Notes: generated by a model not told the origin, from the letters alone. Counted from the first letter of the stretch, positions 32,593 through 44,184 are shown. The stretch: DNA of 44,586 nucleotides from Rhodanobacter sp. (GCA_027307195.1 DAHUXL010000213.1:1-44586), one strand, 5' to 3'. Numbers and translations: made by a program.

Positions 32593-33537
32593 ATGCCCTC
32601 GCCGCCGAATTTCTTCACTCGTATCGCCCGCGAACCGATCCGCCCGTTGCGTGCCGCAATCCGGCATTGGGTGCTCAGTGCGTTCCCGCGCGCCAATACC
32701 GGCGGCATCGATTACGACTATCCGCACGGCGACCCGGGCCTGTTCGGACCGGACAGCGCGACCTGGCGCGTGCACTCGGATTTCCCTGGCATGCTGGCCG
32801 GGGGTCTGGCCGCGCTGACCTTGCAGACGCTGCATCCACTGGCGCTTGCCGGTGTGTGGGATCACTCCAATTTCCGCGGCGACCTGCTCGGCCGCCTGCG
32901 CCGGACCACCGCGTTTGTGGGTGGCACCACCTACGCACCGCGCGCGCAGGCCGAAGTGCTGATCGAACATGTACGGAAGATCCACACTCACATCACCGGG
33001 CATGGTGAGGATGGACGTCCGTACGCTGCAGACGATCCTGCACTGCTGACCTGGGTGCATGTCACCGAGGCATACAGCTTCCTGCAGGGTTATCGCCGCT
33101 ACAGCCATGTGACCCTTCCGGCGGGTGCGGCGGATCGTTACTACGACGAGGTACGACGGATTGCCGAGACGCTCGGCGCCCGCGAGGTGCCCGCATCGGA
33201 ACAGACCGTCAGCGACTACTTCCGACAGATCCAGCCCGAACTGGCCTATACCGAGCGCTCGCGCATAGTGCTCGGACTGCTGGCGCAGGTGCGCCTGCCG
33301 GTGCCAGCCGCCGGTTTGTCGCGCGATCTGTTCCTGCATGCCGGTGCCGCCCTGCTGCCGGACTGGGCGACGGAACTGCTGGGCCGCACACCACGGCAAC
33401 AACGCCAGGCACGCCTGGCGGCCCATGCGCTTTGGGCCGTCGCACCGGTCTTTCGCGCCGCGCTGAGAGACGGTATCGCCAGCCGTGCCTGCCGACGCAT
33501 GGACATGCCAGCGGAGCAATTGCAGTGCTGGGCGTAG
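32593..33537 (+). CDS. DUF2236 / MpaB-family oxygenase-like protein
   Basis: This 314-residue protein shows the DUF2236 pattern: WRVHSDFPGMLAGGLAALTLQTLHPLALAGVWDHSNF, then RTTAFVGGTTYA, and WVHVTEAYSFLQGYRRY. Conserved His residues in these segments are thought to hold a haem or metal in the rubber-oxygenase/MpaB family. There is no signal peptide. The activity is unknown; oxidative chemistry on a lipid-like substrate is a family-based guess. It lies between osmC and the NERD-helicase gene. Confidence 0.88.
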   Translation: MPSPPNFFTRIAREPIRPLRAAIRHWVLSAFPRANTGGIDYDYPHGDPGLFGPDSATWRVHSDFPGMLAGGLAALTLQTLHPLALAGVWDHSNFRGDLLGRLRRTTAFVGGTTYAPRAQAEVLIEHVRKIHTHITGHGEDGRPYAADDPALLTWVHVTEAYSFLQGYRRYSHVTLPAGAADRYYDEVRRIAETLGAREVPASEQTVSDYFRQIQPELAYTERSRIVLGLLAQVRLPVPAAGLSRDLFLHAGAALLPDWATELLGRTPRQQRQARLAAHALWAVAPVFRAALRDGIASRACRRMDMPAEQLQCWA

Positions 33538-33615
33538 TTCCACGGCAATTGGCGTGGCATTGACAGCCCCGCCCTATCGGCTAACGTCGACCGGACATGT
33601 CAGTCAGGGGCGCCT

Positions 33616-35487
33616 GTGGCAACACTCATTCCGACCCGCAACAGCTGCCTGCCGCGCATGACCGGCGGCGAGAAACGCGTTTCCGAACGGCTGGAACAGA
33701 AGCTCGAGGACGACTACCTGCTGTGGTACGACGTGCCGGTCGGGCTGAAGCAGCGTCACCCGGACTTCGTGGTGTTCCACCCGCGCCGCGGCCTGCTGGT
33801 GCTGGAGGTGAAGGACTGGAAGGCCGACACCATCCGCCATGCCGACAGCACCCAGTTCACCCTGGTCACCGATCGCGGCCTGGTCAAGGAGAACAACCCG
33901 CTGCTGCAGGCGCGCGCCTATGCGCTGGAAATCGGCGTGGTGCTGGAGCGCGATCCGGCGCTGCGTCACCCGCAAGGCTCCCGTTACGCCGGCAAGCTGA
34001 TCATGCCGTGGGCCTGGGGGGTGGTGCTGGCCAACATCACCCGCAAACAATTCGACGAAGGCGCGCTGGGCGAAGTGCTGCCCGAGCATCTGGTGATCTG
34101 TCGCGACGAGCTGTACGAGACGGTCGATGCCGAAGCGTTCCAGGAACGGCTGTGGGCGATGTTCCCGCAGGTATTCCCGGTGACGCTGACCCTGCCGCAG
34201 ATCGATCGCGTGCGCTGGCACCTGTTCCCCGAACTGCGGGTGGAACCTGGCAGCGGCCAGTTCGGCCTGTTCGGTCCGACCGATGCGGCTGTACGTCCAC
34301 TGGAGATCCCGGACCTGGTGAAGGTGATGGACTCGCAGCAGGAGCAGCTGGCGCGTTCGATCGGCGGCGAGCACCGGATCATCCATGGCGTCGCCGGCTC
34401 CGGCAAGACGATGATCCTCGGCTTCCGCGCTATGCAGCTCGCACGCGAAATGGGCAAGCCCATCCTGGTGCTCTGCTACAACAAGACGCTGGCCGCGCGG
34501 CTGGAACAGCTGATCGGCGAGCGCGGCCTCGGCGAGAAGGTGCAGGTCTACAACTTCCACAAGTGGTGCAGAAAAATGCTGGTGGCCTATAACGAGCCGC
34601 TGCCGCCGGGTAACGGCAAGGCGTTCTTCGACGCGTTGCCGCCGGCGGTGATCGCCGGCGTGGATCGCGGCCAGATTCCGCGCTTCCAGTACGGCGCCGT
34701 GCTGATCGACGAAGGCCACGACTTCGAGCCGGACTGGTACAAGCTGATCGTGCAGATGATCGACCCGGCCACCAATTCGCTGCTGGTGCTGTACGACGAC
34801 GCGCAGAACATTTACGGCCAGGCCGACCGGCGCAAGATCAGCTGGAAGAGCCTGGGCGTGCAGGCGCAGGGTCGCACCACCATCCTCAAGCTCAACTACC
34901 GCAACACGCTGGAGATTCTTTCGGTGGCGCGTGTGTTCGCCAACGAACTGCTCGAATCACGCGGCGATGATGACGACGGCGTGCCGTTGATCGCACCGGA
35001 AAGCGCCGGCCGCCGCGGCGCCCTGCCCGAGCTGGTGCGCACCGATACCGCCGCCGCGCAGCTCGATGTATTGATCGCGCGGCTGCGCGACGAACATGCG
35101 CACGGCCGGCCGTATTCCGAGATGGCCGTGCTGTTCCGCAACCAGTGGGAGGGCGAGAGGCTGCACGAGGCATTGCAACGCATCGGCATTCCGAGCCGGC
35201 TCGCCGACAGCACCGGCAAGCACACCCTGTTCGTGGTCGAGGACAGCGTCAAGCTGGTCACCATGCATTCCAGCAAGGGCCTGGAGTTTCCGTTCGTGAT
35301 CATCCCCGGCCTCGGCTCGCTGCCCAAACCCGGCCAGAGCGAAGCCGACGAAGCGCGCCTGCTCTACGTCGCGATGACCCGCGCCACCGAACACCTGTTG
35401 CTGATCCACCACGACGATTCGGTCTTCAGCAAACGTATCCGCGATTCGATCAACGAGGTGCAGGGGCAGTTGGAGGGTCGCGCGTGA
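33616..35487 (+). CDS. NERD-domain nuclease fused to a UvrD/Rep-like SF1 helicase
   Basis: This 623-residue protein has an N-terminal NERD domain with the nuclease-like core HPDFVVFHPRRGLLVLEVKDW at about 48-68 (Asp, Glu-x-Lys). An SF1 helicase follows: Walker A GVAGSGKT near 257, LIDEGHDF near 364, LNYRNTLEIL, HSSKGLEFPFVIIPG near 550, and LYVAMTRATEHL near 585. It probably acts in DNA repair or restriction of foreign DNA. The start is GTG at 33616 with GGGG 5 bases upstream; an ATG at 33658 is possible. No partner gene is obvious. Confidence 0.88.
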   Translation: MATLIPTRNSCLPRMTGGEKRVSERLEQKLEDDYLLWYDVPVGLKQRHPDFVVFHPRRGLLVLEVKDWKADTIRHADSTQFTLVTDRGLVKENNPLLQARAYALEIGVVLERDPALRHPQGSRYAGKLIMPWAWGVVLANITRKQFDEGALGEVLPEHLVICRDELYETVDAEAFQERLWAMFPQVFPVTLTLPQIDRVRWHLFPELRVEPGSGQFGLFGPTDAAVRPLEIPDLVKVMDSQQEQLARSIGGEHRIIHGVAGSGKTMILGFRAMQLAREMGKPILVLCYNKTLAARLEQLIGERGLGEKVQVYNFHKWCRKMLVAYNEPLPPGNGKAFFDALPPAVIAGVDRGQIPRFQYGAVLIDEGHDFEPDWYKLIVQMIDPATNSLLVLYDDAQNIYGQADRRKISWKSLGVQAQGRTTILKLNYRNTLEILSVARVFANELLESRGDDDDGVPLIAPESAGRRGALPELVRTDTAAAQLDVLIARLRDEHAHGRPYSEMAVLFRNQWEGERLHEALQRIGIPSRLADSTGKHTLFVVEDSVKLVTMHSSKGLEFPFVIIPGLGSLPKPGQSEADEARLLYVAMTRATEHLLLIHHDDSVFSKRIRDSINEVQGQLEGRA

Positions 35488-35500
35488 TGCGGCTGCGCGA

Positions 35501-36139
35501 CTATCTGCGGGAGCGATACGGCGACAGCAAGTCGAAGTCGTCGAACAACCCCGCCGGCAACAGGTAACGCGGCTCGCGTCCGCTGGCGAGCAGCTCGCGG
35601 ATGCGGGTGGCAGAGATCTCCAGCGGAGTGACTTCCAGCTGGATCACCTTGCCCGCGCTGGCGTGGCGCCATGCGGCCGCTTCGTCGACGCGACGATCGG
35701 CGATCTCACGCTGCAGCTCATCGGGCAACACAGCCTCCACGCCCGGCCGACTCAGCACCCCGATATGCGCCAGATCGAACAGCTCGCGCCAGCGATGCCA
35801 GCTCGGCAAGCCAGCGAACGCATCGGCGCCGATCAGCAGCACCAGCGGGCGATCGCCCTGCTCCGCGCGCAATTCGAGCAAGGTATCGATCGTGTACGAC
35901 GGGCCCTCGCGTTCCAGCTCGCGCGTGTCCAGCGTGAGGCGCGACTGGCCTTGCAGCGCGGCACGCAGCATTGCCACGCGCTGCGCTGCCGAGGCAGTCG
36001 GCGCTGGCCGATGCGGCGGCACGCTGGCCGGCATCAGGCGCACGTCGGCGTCGAGCAGTTCGGACGCTTCCCACGCCACGCTCAAATGACCCAGGTGCAC
36101 CGGATCGAAGGTGCCCCCGAAAATCGCCAGCGGTTTCAC
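35501..36139 (-). CDS. nadD: Nicotinate-nucleotide adenylyltransferase
   Basis: This 212-residue enzyme makes nicotinate adenine dinucleotide from NaMN and ATP in NAD synthesis. Motifs are the nucleotidyltransferase GGTFDPVHLGHL at the start, LIGADAFAGLPSWHRW, and the C-terminal ISATRIRELLASG. The start is GTG at 36139, overlapping the holA stop (GTGA), so it is coupled to holA. It ends 13 bases from the convergent NERD-helicase stop. Confidence 0.96.
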   Translation of the reverse strand: MKPLAIFGGTFDPVHLGHLSVAWEASELLDADVRLMPASVPPHRPAPTASAAQRVAMLRAALQGQSRLTLDTRELEREGPSYTIDTLLELRAEQGDRPLVLLIGADAFAGLPSWHRWRELFDLAHIGVLSRPGVEAVLPDELQREIADRRVDEAAAWRHASAGKVIQLEVTPLEISATRIRELLASGREPRYLLPAGLFDDFDLLSPYRSRR

Positions 36140-37146
36140 GCCAGCGCCTTGGCCGCGCGCGGTTCGGCGATCGCGGCGATCAGCCGTTCGGCCTCCTGCC
36201 ATGGGTTGCCGGTTTCGCGGCCCTTGACCATGCGGTCGATGCGCGAGGCACGGGCAAGACATTGCAGCCAATGTTCGCGCGGGGCGCGGCGCAGCGCCTG
36301 ACGAAACAGTTGCTCGCGTGCCTGCCACAGGTGTTCGGTGCGGATCTGGGCGGCAAGGTCATGCGCATTGGCCAGACGCAGCGCCAGCTGCAATTGATTG
36401 ACCAGCCAGCCCATCAGCGCGAGCAGTTCGTCGCCTTCCGAGCGCAGGCCAGCGAGGATGCGCAGCGCACGCGCGCCATCGCCGACGAAGGCGGCGTCGG
36501 TGAGTTTGAACACGTCGTAGCGGGCGCTGTCGGCGACCAGGTTTTCCATCTCGGCGGCATTGATGCGACCTTCGCCGTGCAACACAGCGAGCTTGTCGAC
36601 TTCCTGCGCGGCGGCGAGCAGGTTGCCCTCGACGCGTTCGGCCAGCAGTGCGGCGGCGTCGGGCGTCGCGGACAGGCCGCGCGTGGCGAGTCGCGCCGTG
36701 ATCCACGCGCCCCATTGGTCCGGTCGCGGCGAATTGAACACCACCATCGTGCCGCTGGCATCGAGCTTCTTGCTCCACGCACCCTCGTGCTTGTTGCTCC
36801 ACTCCATCGCGGTGATCAGCAGGGTGACGTCCGGCGGCGGATCGGCACAGAACGCGTTGATCGCCTTGGCGCCCTCGATGCCGGGACGGCCGGTGGGCAG
36901 GCGCAAGTCGATCAGTCGGCGGGTGGCAAACAGCGACATGCCGGCGGCCGCCCGGGCCAGATCGTCCCAGTCGAAATGCTGGCCGACGTCGAGCACTTCA
37001 CGTTCGCTGTAACCCAGTTTGCGGGCGTGCACGCGCAACGCATCGGCCGCTTCCAGCACCAGCAGCTGTTCACCGGCAAGCAGATATACCGGCTGCAGGC
37101 TGTCTGCGGCCAACGCCTTTTGCCACTGGCCGGGATTGAGCGGCAT
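36136..37146 (-). CDS. holA: DNA polymerase III subunit delta
   Basis: This 336-residue clamp-loader subunit opens the beta clamp. The N-terminal QPVYLLAGEQLLVLEAADALR and middle LSATPDAAALLAERVEGNLLAAAQEVDKLAV are family features. The C-terminal domain includes LRILAGLRSEGDELLALMGWLV. The length is close to that of E. coli HolA. It overlaps lptE by one base and nadD by four, part of the tight leuS-lptE-holA-nadD operon. Confidence 0.95.
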   Translation of the reverse strand: MPLNPGQWQKALAADSLQPVYLLAGEQLLVLEAADALRVHARKLGYSEREVLDVGQHFDWDDLARAAAGMSLFATRRLIDLRLPTGRPGIEGAKAINAFCADPPPDVTLLITAMEWSNKHEGAWSKKLDASGTMVVFNSPRPDQWGAWITARLATRGLSATPDAAALLAERVEGNLLAAAQEVDKLAVLHGEGRINAAEMENLVADSARYDVFKLTDAAFVGDGARALRILAGLRSEGDELLALMGWLVNQLQLALRLANAHDLAAQIRTEHLWQAREQLFRQALRRAPREHWLQCLARASRIDRMVKGRETGNPWQEAERLIAAIAEPRAAKALA

Positions 37147-37694
37147 CAGTGCGAGCTGGAGGTTGTCGCCGGTGCCGCCAACTGATGTTTGCCGGCGGCC
37201 TGCAGACGGAACAGGATCGCCTGCACCATGTCGTCGTTGAGACTGCGCTCGATCTCCTGCACCTGCGACGCGTTGCCGACGGTGTTGGTGGCGTCGTAAC
37301 TGTACTCACGCTGCATGTCGATGCGCTGATGCGGCACCAGCGCGTGGCCCTCGGCATCGGCCACATCGAACTGCACCTGGTAGTGCACCGCAAACTCGGT
37401 GATGCGCACATAGCCGCCGGCACTCAGCGTATCGGTGCTGAACGCCGCCACCGGCACGCGCAACTCGGCAATGCCGGCGCCGCTGTTGTCCTCGACAGTG
37501 ACACCGGAGGTCTCCAACGCACGTGTCAGATGACGCTGGAACTCGCCGCCACCGCTGACGGAGAGGTGGATACGCTGCATCGATGTCGGCAGGTTCGCGT
37601 TTTCGCGCAGATGAAAGCCGCAGGCGCTCAGTGCGAACGTCGTGACCAGCAGCAGTGAGGCTTGAAACAGGCGGCGCGCTTTCATGGAGCTCAT
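37146..37694 (-). CDS. lptE: LPS-assembly lipoprotein LptE
   Basis: This 182-residue outer-membrane lipoprotein plugs the LptD barrel and helps insert lipopolysaccharide. The lipobox is LSAC in LVTTFALSACGFHLRENANLP, and YVRITEFAVHYQVQFDV and YSYDATNTVGN fit the family. Several Met codons lie at the start; I chose 37694, with AGGA 8 bases upstream. The ATG at 37703 would overlap the leuS stop (ATGA), so coupling is possible either way. Confidence 0.94.
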   Translation of the reverse strand: MSSMKARRLFQASLLLVTTFALSACGFHLRENANLPTSMQRIHLSVSGGGEFQRHLTRALETSGVTVEDNSGAGIAELRVPVAAFSTDTLSAGGYVRITEFAVHYQVQFDVADAEGHALVPHQRIDMQREYSYDATNTVGNASQVQEIERSLNDDMVQAILFRLQAAGKHQLAAPATTSSSH

Positions 37695-37699
37695 GGATT

Positions 37700-40510
<2,811 letters not shown>

Positions 40511-40576
40511 CTACAGCCGGCCGCGGTGAACTGGTCAGACTAGCCCAGCACGGGCCGGGCGCCAAGCCTGAAGCCC

Positions 40577-41233
40577 TCAGCCGGCCGGGCAGACCGGCTT
40601 CTGGCCCTTGCCGAGCGAGTGCGCCGCCGCGGCGATCTGCGCCGCCAGCGCGCCGATCGCGCGCTGGTGTCCCTGCACCAGAGCGTCGTAGCCCGCGCCG
40701 ACGCTTTCGCTGATGCGACTGGTGCAGGCCAGCGCGGCGGGATGGTCGCCACGCAACAGGCGCACGCTCCACGCTCCCTCGATCAGCGCATAGCTGCCCG
40801 GCTGCGAGTCGAACCGGCGCAGATCCAGCTTGATCCGCAGCACCGGCTTGTCGTTGCCAGGCATGCCGCTGACGTCCTGGCTGTGCAGCTCGCGCGCCAG
40901 ATCCGCCGACAAGGCGCTGCGCACCTCGTCGCCGAGCGGCGCGATCCAGCGCTCGCTGCCGAGCAGGGCCACGCCCTGCCCGCCTTCGCGCACCACCAGC
41001 TGCGGCTGGTCGACCTGCGCCGGCACGCTGACCGGCAGCAGTTCGAACGGCAGCGATGGCGTTGCAGACTGCGCAACCAACCCACCGGCTGACTCGTCAG
41101 CCGGTGCAACCAGTCCACCAGCAGCCTCGGCTGCTGGTGCAACAAGTGTGTAGTAATGCAGCGGTGCCGACGCACAGGCAGCCAGCGCCAGCGCGGCCCC
41201 CGCACCCAGCAGACGCATTCCGGTACGAATCAT
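40577..41233 (-). CDS. pqiC: PqiC-like lipoprotein of an MCE transport system
   Basis: This 218-residue outer-membrane lipoprotein (lipobox LAAC at 17-20) belongs to the ABC-transport auxiliary / PqiC (DUF330) family. LHYYTLVAP follows the Cys, and VVREGGQGVALLGSERWIAPLGDEVR is characteristic. It is thought to dock the PqiB tube at the outer membrane. After the first strand there is an 11-residue tandem repeat, APAAEAAGGLV / APADESAGGLV, encoded by palindromic DNA units. It overlaps the pqiB stop (ATGA). Confidence 0.88.
   Translation of the reverse strand: MIRTGMRLLGAGAALALAACASAPLHYYTLVAPAAEAAGGLVAPADESAGGLVAQSATPSLPFELLPVSVPAQVDQPQLVVREGGQGVALLGSERWIAPLGDEVRSALSADLARELHSQDVSGMPGNDKPVLRIKLDLRRFDSQPGSYALIEGAWSVRLLRGDHPAALACTSRISESVGAGYDALVQGHQRAIGALAAQIAAAAHSLGKGQKPVCPAG
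41083..41139. repeat. Two tandem 33-bp palindromic units inside pqiC
   Basis: Palindrome 1 (41083-41106) is CACCGGCTGAC-TC-GTCAGCCGGTG. Palindrome 2 (41116-41139) is CACCAGCAGCC-TC-GGCTGCTGGTG. Both have 11-bp perfect arms and the same TC centre. They repeat with a 33-bp period and share 9-bp linkers starting CAAC. The left arms differ at three positions, and each difference is compensated in the right arm. Confidence 0.85.
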
Positions 41234-42924
41234 GGCTGGCTCCCTTGCGACGGTTTGGCAGCCGCGGCCGGCGGCGTGGTGGTGGCAGGCTGGTCGTCGG
41301 GACGACGGCCACGGATCAGCGCCTCCGGATGCCCGCCCAGGTAATCGGTAAGCACCCGCAGCGAACGCGCCATGCGCTGCACCTGTTCCAGCGTGGCGCC
41401 CAGGTTCTGCTGCAACGGCGAGTCGCCGGACAGCGCGTCGCTGGCCGTGCCCATGGTCTTCTGCACGCCCTTCAAGGTGTCGTGGAATGCCGGCAGGGTC
41501 TGGCCGTTGACCTGCTTCAACGTGGCGTTGAGCCCGGCCAGGGTCTGGTCGAGGTTCTTGCCGATGCTGTCGAACGGGATCTTGTCGAGTTTGTCGACGA
41601 TGTCGGCCATCTGCTCCTGCAGTTTGTCGAAGCTGCCCGGGACGGTCGGGATCATCAGCGGCTTGGCATTCGGATCGAAGTCCACCTTCGGCGTCTTCGG
41701 CACGAAATCCAGTGCGACATACAGCTGGCCGGTGAGCAGGTTGCCGGTGCGTGCCTGCGCGCGCAGGCCGTGCTCGACCATCCGCCCCAACAGCTGTGAC
41801 AGGTCGGGACTCTCGCCACGCGCCTTCGCCAGCGCCTCCAGTTTGGAGTAGGCATTGCCGAGGCGCTGCGGATACACCACCGCACCCACAATCACCGGGA
41901 AGCGTTGCGCCTTTTCGTCATAGTCGAGATTGACCGACACCACCTTGCCGATATTGATGCCGAGGAATTCCACCGGCGCATCCACCGCCAGCCCGCGCAC
42001 CGACTGCTCGAAGCGCATGCGGAAGTAATGCGGCTCGCCATCGGGCGGCGCCATCGCCGTGGACTGGTCGGCAAACAACTGGTACTGGGTCAGCTCGGGC
42101 GCCGGCGTGCTGTCATGGGGGCCACGCGGATCGAGAAACGCAATGCCGCCAGCCAGCACCGAAGCAAGTGACTGGGTATTTACCTTGAGGCCACCGGCAC
42201 CGAGCGACAGATCGATACCGCTGGCGTTCCAGAAGCGCGTGGAGCGGGTGACAAACTTGTCATTGGGACCATCCACGAAAATGCCCAACGAAACGCCCTT
42301 GCCGTCCTTGTCCAACTGGTAGGACACCACCCGACCGACCTGGATGCGCCGGTAATAGATCGGTGAACCGATATCCAGCGAGCCGAGATCATCGGCGTGC
42401 AGGGCGAAACTGCGGCCCGGCGCACCGTGATTCACCGACGGCGGAATTTCCAGCCCCTTGAAGTCATCCTGCGGCGTCGAGGAGTCGCCCGTATCAGCGC
42501 CGATGAAGGAACCGGACAGCAAGGTGTCGATGCCGGATACGCCACCCAGCCCGATGCGCGGACGCACCACCCAGTAACGCGTACCTTGGGTCGCGAAACT
42601 CTCGGCGCTCTTCTCCAGCGCCACGCTGACCAGCACGCGCTTGTGATCGGAACTGAGCCGGATCTTGTGGACCCGGCCGATCACCACGTTCTTGTACTTC
42701 ACCGGTGTCTTGCCGGCATCCAGGCCCTCGGCGCTCTGGAAGCTGATGGTGATCTGCGGCCCGGCTTGCAGCCAGTTGTTGACCACCAGCGAAATGCCGA
42801 CCAGTGCGGCCAGCACCGGCACCAGCCAGATCAGCGAGGCATTGAAGCGGCGCCGCTTCACCACCGGTCGCGGCAGTTCGGCATCGTCCGGACGATCCTG
42901 TTCAATGCGACTGTCGTCAGTCAT
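41230..42924 (-). CDS. pqiB: PqiB-like MCE-domain protein (intermembrane lipid transport)
   Basis: This protein of about 564 residues has an N-terminal membrane helix (FNASLIWLVPVLAALVGISLVV), three MCE domains (starting near GPQITISFQSAEGLDAGKTPV, PGRSFALHADDLGSLDIGSPI and YFRMRFEQSVRGLAVDAPVEF), then a long helical C-terminus. Six MCE rings with a helical needle form the PqiB tube across the periplasm. The ATG at 42924 has AGGG 6 bases upstream and overlaps the PqiA-type gene by 8 bases. The C-terminus ends in a Pro/Ala-rich tail. Confidence 0.92.
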   Translation of the reverse strand: MTDDSRIEQDRPDDAELPRPVVKRRRFNASLIWLVPVLAALVGISLVVNNWLQAGPQITISFQSAEGLDAGKTPVKYKNVVIGRVHKIRLSSDHKRVLVSVALEKSAESFATQGTRYWVVRPRIGLGGVSGIDTLLSGSFIGADTGDSSTPQDDFKGLEIPPSVNHGAPGRSFALHADDLGSLDIGSPIYYRRIQVGRVVSYQLDKDGKGVSLGIFVDGPNDKFVTRSTRFWNASGIDLSLGAGGLKVNTQSLASVLAGGIAFLDPRGPHDSTPAPELTQYQLFADQSTAMAPPDGEPHYFRMRFEQSVRGLAVDAPVEFLGINIGKVVSVNLDYDEKAQRFPVIVGAVVYPQRLGNAYSKLEALAKARGESPDLSQLLGRMVEHGLRAQARTGNLLTGQLYVALDFVPKTPKVDFDPNAKPLMIPTVPGSFDKLQEQMADIVDKLDKIPFDSIGKNLDQTLAGLNATLKQVNGQTLPAFHDTLKGVQKTMGTASDALSGDSPLQQNLGATLEQVQRMARSLRVLTDYLGGHPEALIRGRRPDDQPATTTPPAAAAKPSQGSQP

Positions 42925-43570
42925 CAGTATCCCTGCCATCCCAGATCAACCGGGGGTCGAAACTCATCGAGGCCAGCATGGTCAGCACCACGGTCAGGCC
43001 GAAAAAGATCACACCGGGCAATGGTTCGACCCGGCTCAACAGACTGAAACGTACCAGCGCGGTCAGCAGCGCCACCACAAACACGTCCAGCATCGACCAG
43101 TAGCCGATGAACTCGACCAGCCGATACAGCTTCGCGCGCTGCGGCCGCGCCCAGCCGCTGCCGCGCTGGCTGCTCAGCAGCAGCAGACCCATCGAAAGGA
43201 ATTTCAGCATCGGTACCACGATGCTGGCGGTGAACACGATGACCGCCAGATCCGGCGAACCCTTCACCCACAATTCGACCACGCCACTGATGATGGTGTT
43301 GTCGTCGATGTCGTTCAAGCTGGCCGTGCGCATGATCGGCAGCACGTTGGCCGGGATGTACAGCAGGAACCCGGCGATCAGCAGCGCCCACGTGCGCGCA
43401 TAACTGTTCGGCTTGCGTCGATGCAGCACCGAACCGCAACGCGGGCAGGCCATCTCCTCGCCATGGCCGCCGCCATCGAGGCGATCATCGCCCGGCACGG
43501 TCCGGCAGGTCAGGCCGCACACGTGGCAACCGATCAGGCCGAGCTCGGCGGCGCGCGGCAAGGCACTCAT
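42917..43570 (-). CDS. pqiA: PqiA-like membrane protein, C-terminal-half equivalent
   Basis: This 217-residue protein begins with a rubredoxin-like cysteine region (CHVCGLTC ... CPRCGSVLHRR) followed by four membrane helices (for example WALLIAGFLLYIPANVLPIM). It matches one PqiA domain, and E. coli PqiA contains two in one chain. Here the second domain is a separate gene, coupled to the first by an ATGA overlap. PqiA is thought to deliver lipids to, or receive them from, the PqiB tube at the inner membrane. Confidence 0.9.
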   Translation of the reverse strand: MSALPRAAELGLIGCHVCGLTCRTVPGDDRLDGGGHGEEMACPRCGSVLHRRKPNSYARTWALLIAGFLLYIPANVLPIMRTASLNDIDDNTIISGVVELWVKGSPDLAVIVFTASIVVPMLKFLSMGLLLLSSQRGSGWARPQRAKLYRLVEFIGYWSMLDVFVVALLTALVRFSLLSRVEPLPGVIFFGLTVVLTMLASMSFDPRLIWDGRDTDD

Positions 43571-44184
43571 GCCGGATCCTCCGGCGTGAGCTCCCACAAC
43601 TGGCGCAGATCGACACCAGCGAAGATGGTGATCAGCAGGGTCAGCGCCGCATAGGCGTAGATGCCCGGATCCGCCACCACGTCGAAGTAGTTGTGCGCCT
43701 TGACGATCGCCACCAGCGCACCGAGCACGAACACCTCGCTCATCGTCCACGGCCCCAGGTAATGCAGCCCCACCATCAACGGCACGAAACCCGGCGCACG
43801 CCGCCCGCGTCGGGCGAACCACAGCAGCCAGCCCAGCGACAGCATCTTGGCCATGGGAAAAAAGAACAGCGTGAAGGCGGCCAGCACCGCCACGACCTGG
43901 GCCTGCTGCTGCCACATCGTGATGATCATGCCCCACAACGTGGTGCCACTGTACTGGCCGCTCAGGCCCAGCGTGACGATCGGCCACATGTTCGCCTGCA
44001 CGAACACGATCATCGCGGTCAGGATCAACGCCAGCAGCGCGTTCACGCTGAGCGCGTGATGGCGCTCTAGCTCCGCGTGGCAGCGCGCACAACGCGCCAC
44101 TTCACCACGCTCGAGCGTGCGACGACGGTAGACCGTGTCGCAGTGCTCGCAGATCAACAGCGCTTCTGGTGAAGTCGTGCTCAT
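43567..44184 (-). CDS. pqiA: PqiA-like membrane protein, N-terminal-half equivalent
   Basis: This 205-residue protein has an N-terminal pair of CxxC motifs (CEHCDTVYRRR and CARCHAEL) and four membrane helices, including MIVFVQANMWPIVTLGL and FTLFFFPMAKMLSLGWLLWF. It is the first of two single-domain PqiA genes and probably the first gene of the pqi operon. The ATG at 44184 puts the CxxC motifs at the N-terminus as in relatives; longer frames extend into the promoter region shared with the thioredoxin gene. Confidence 0.9.
   Translation of the reverse strand: MSTTSPEALLICEHCDTVYRRRTLERGEVARCARCHAELERHHALSVNALLALILTAMIVFVQANMWPIVTLGLSGQYSGTTLWGMIITMWQQQAQVVAVLAAFTLFFFPMAKMLSLGWLLWFARRGRRAPGFVPLMVGLHYLGPWTMSEVFVLGALVAIVKAHNYFDVVADPGIYAYAALTLLITIFAGVDLRQLWELTPEDPA

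Noticed and set aside
42917-44184. A possible frameshift in a single pqiA gene
   Set aside because: Each half has its own start codon, N-terminal CxxC motifs and stop, joined by a normal ATGA overlap, so two intact genes are more likely.
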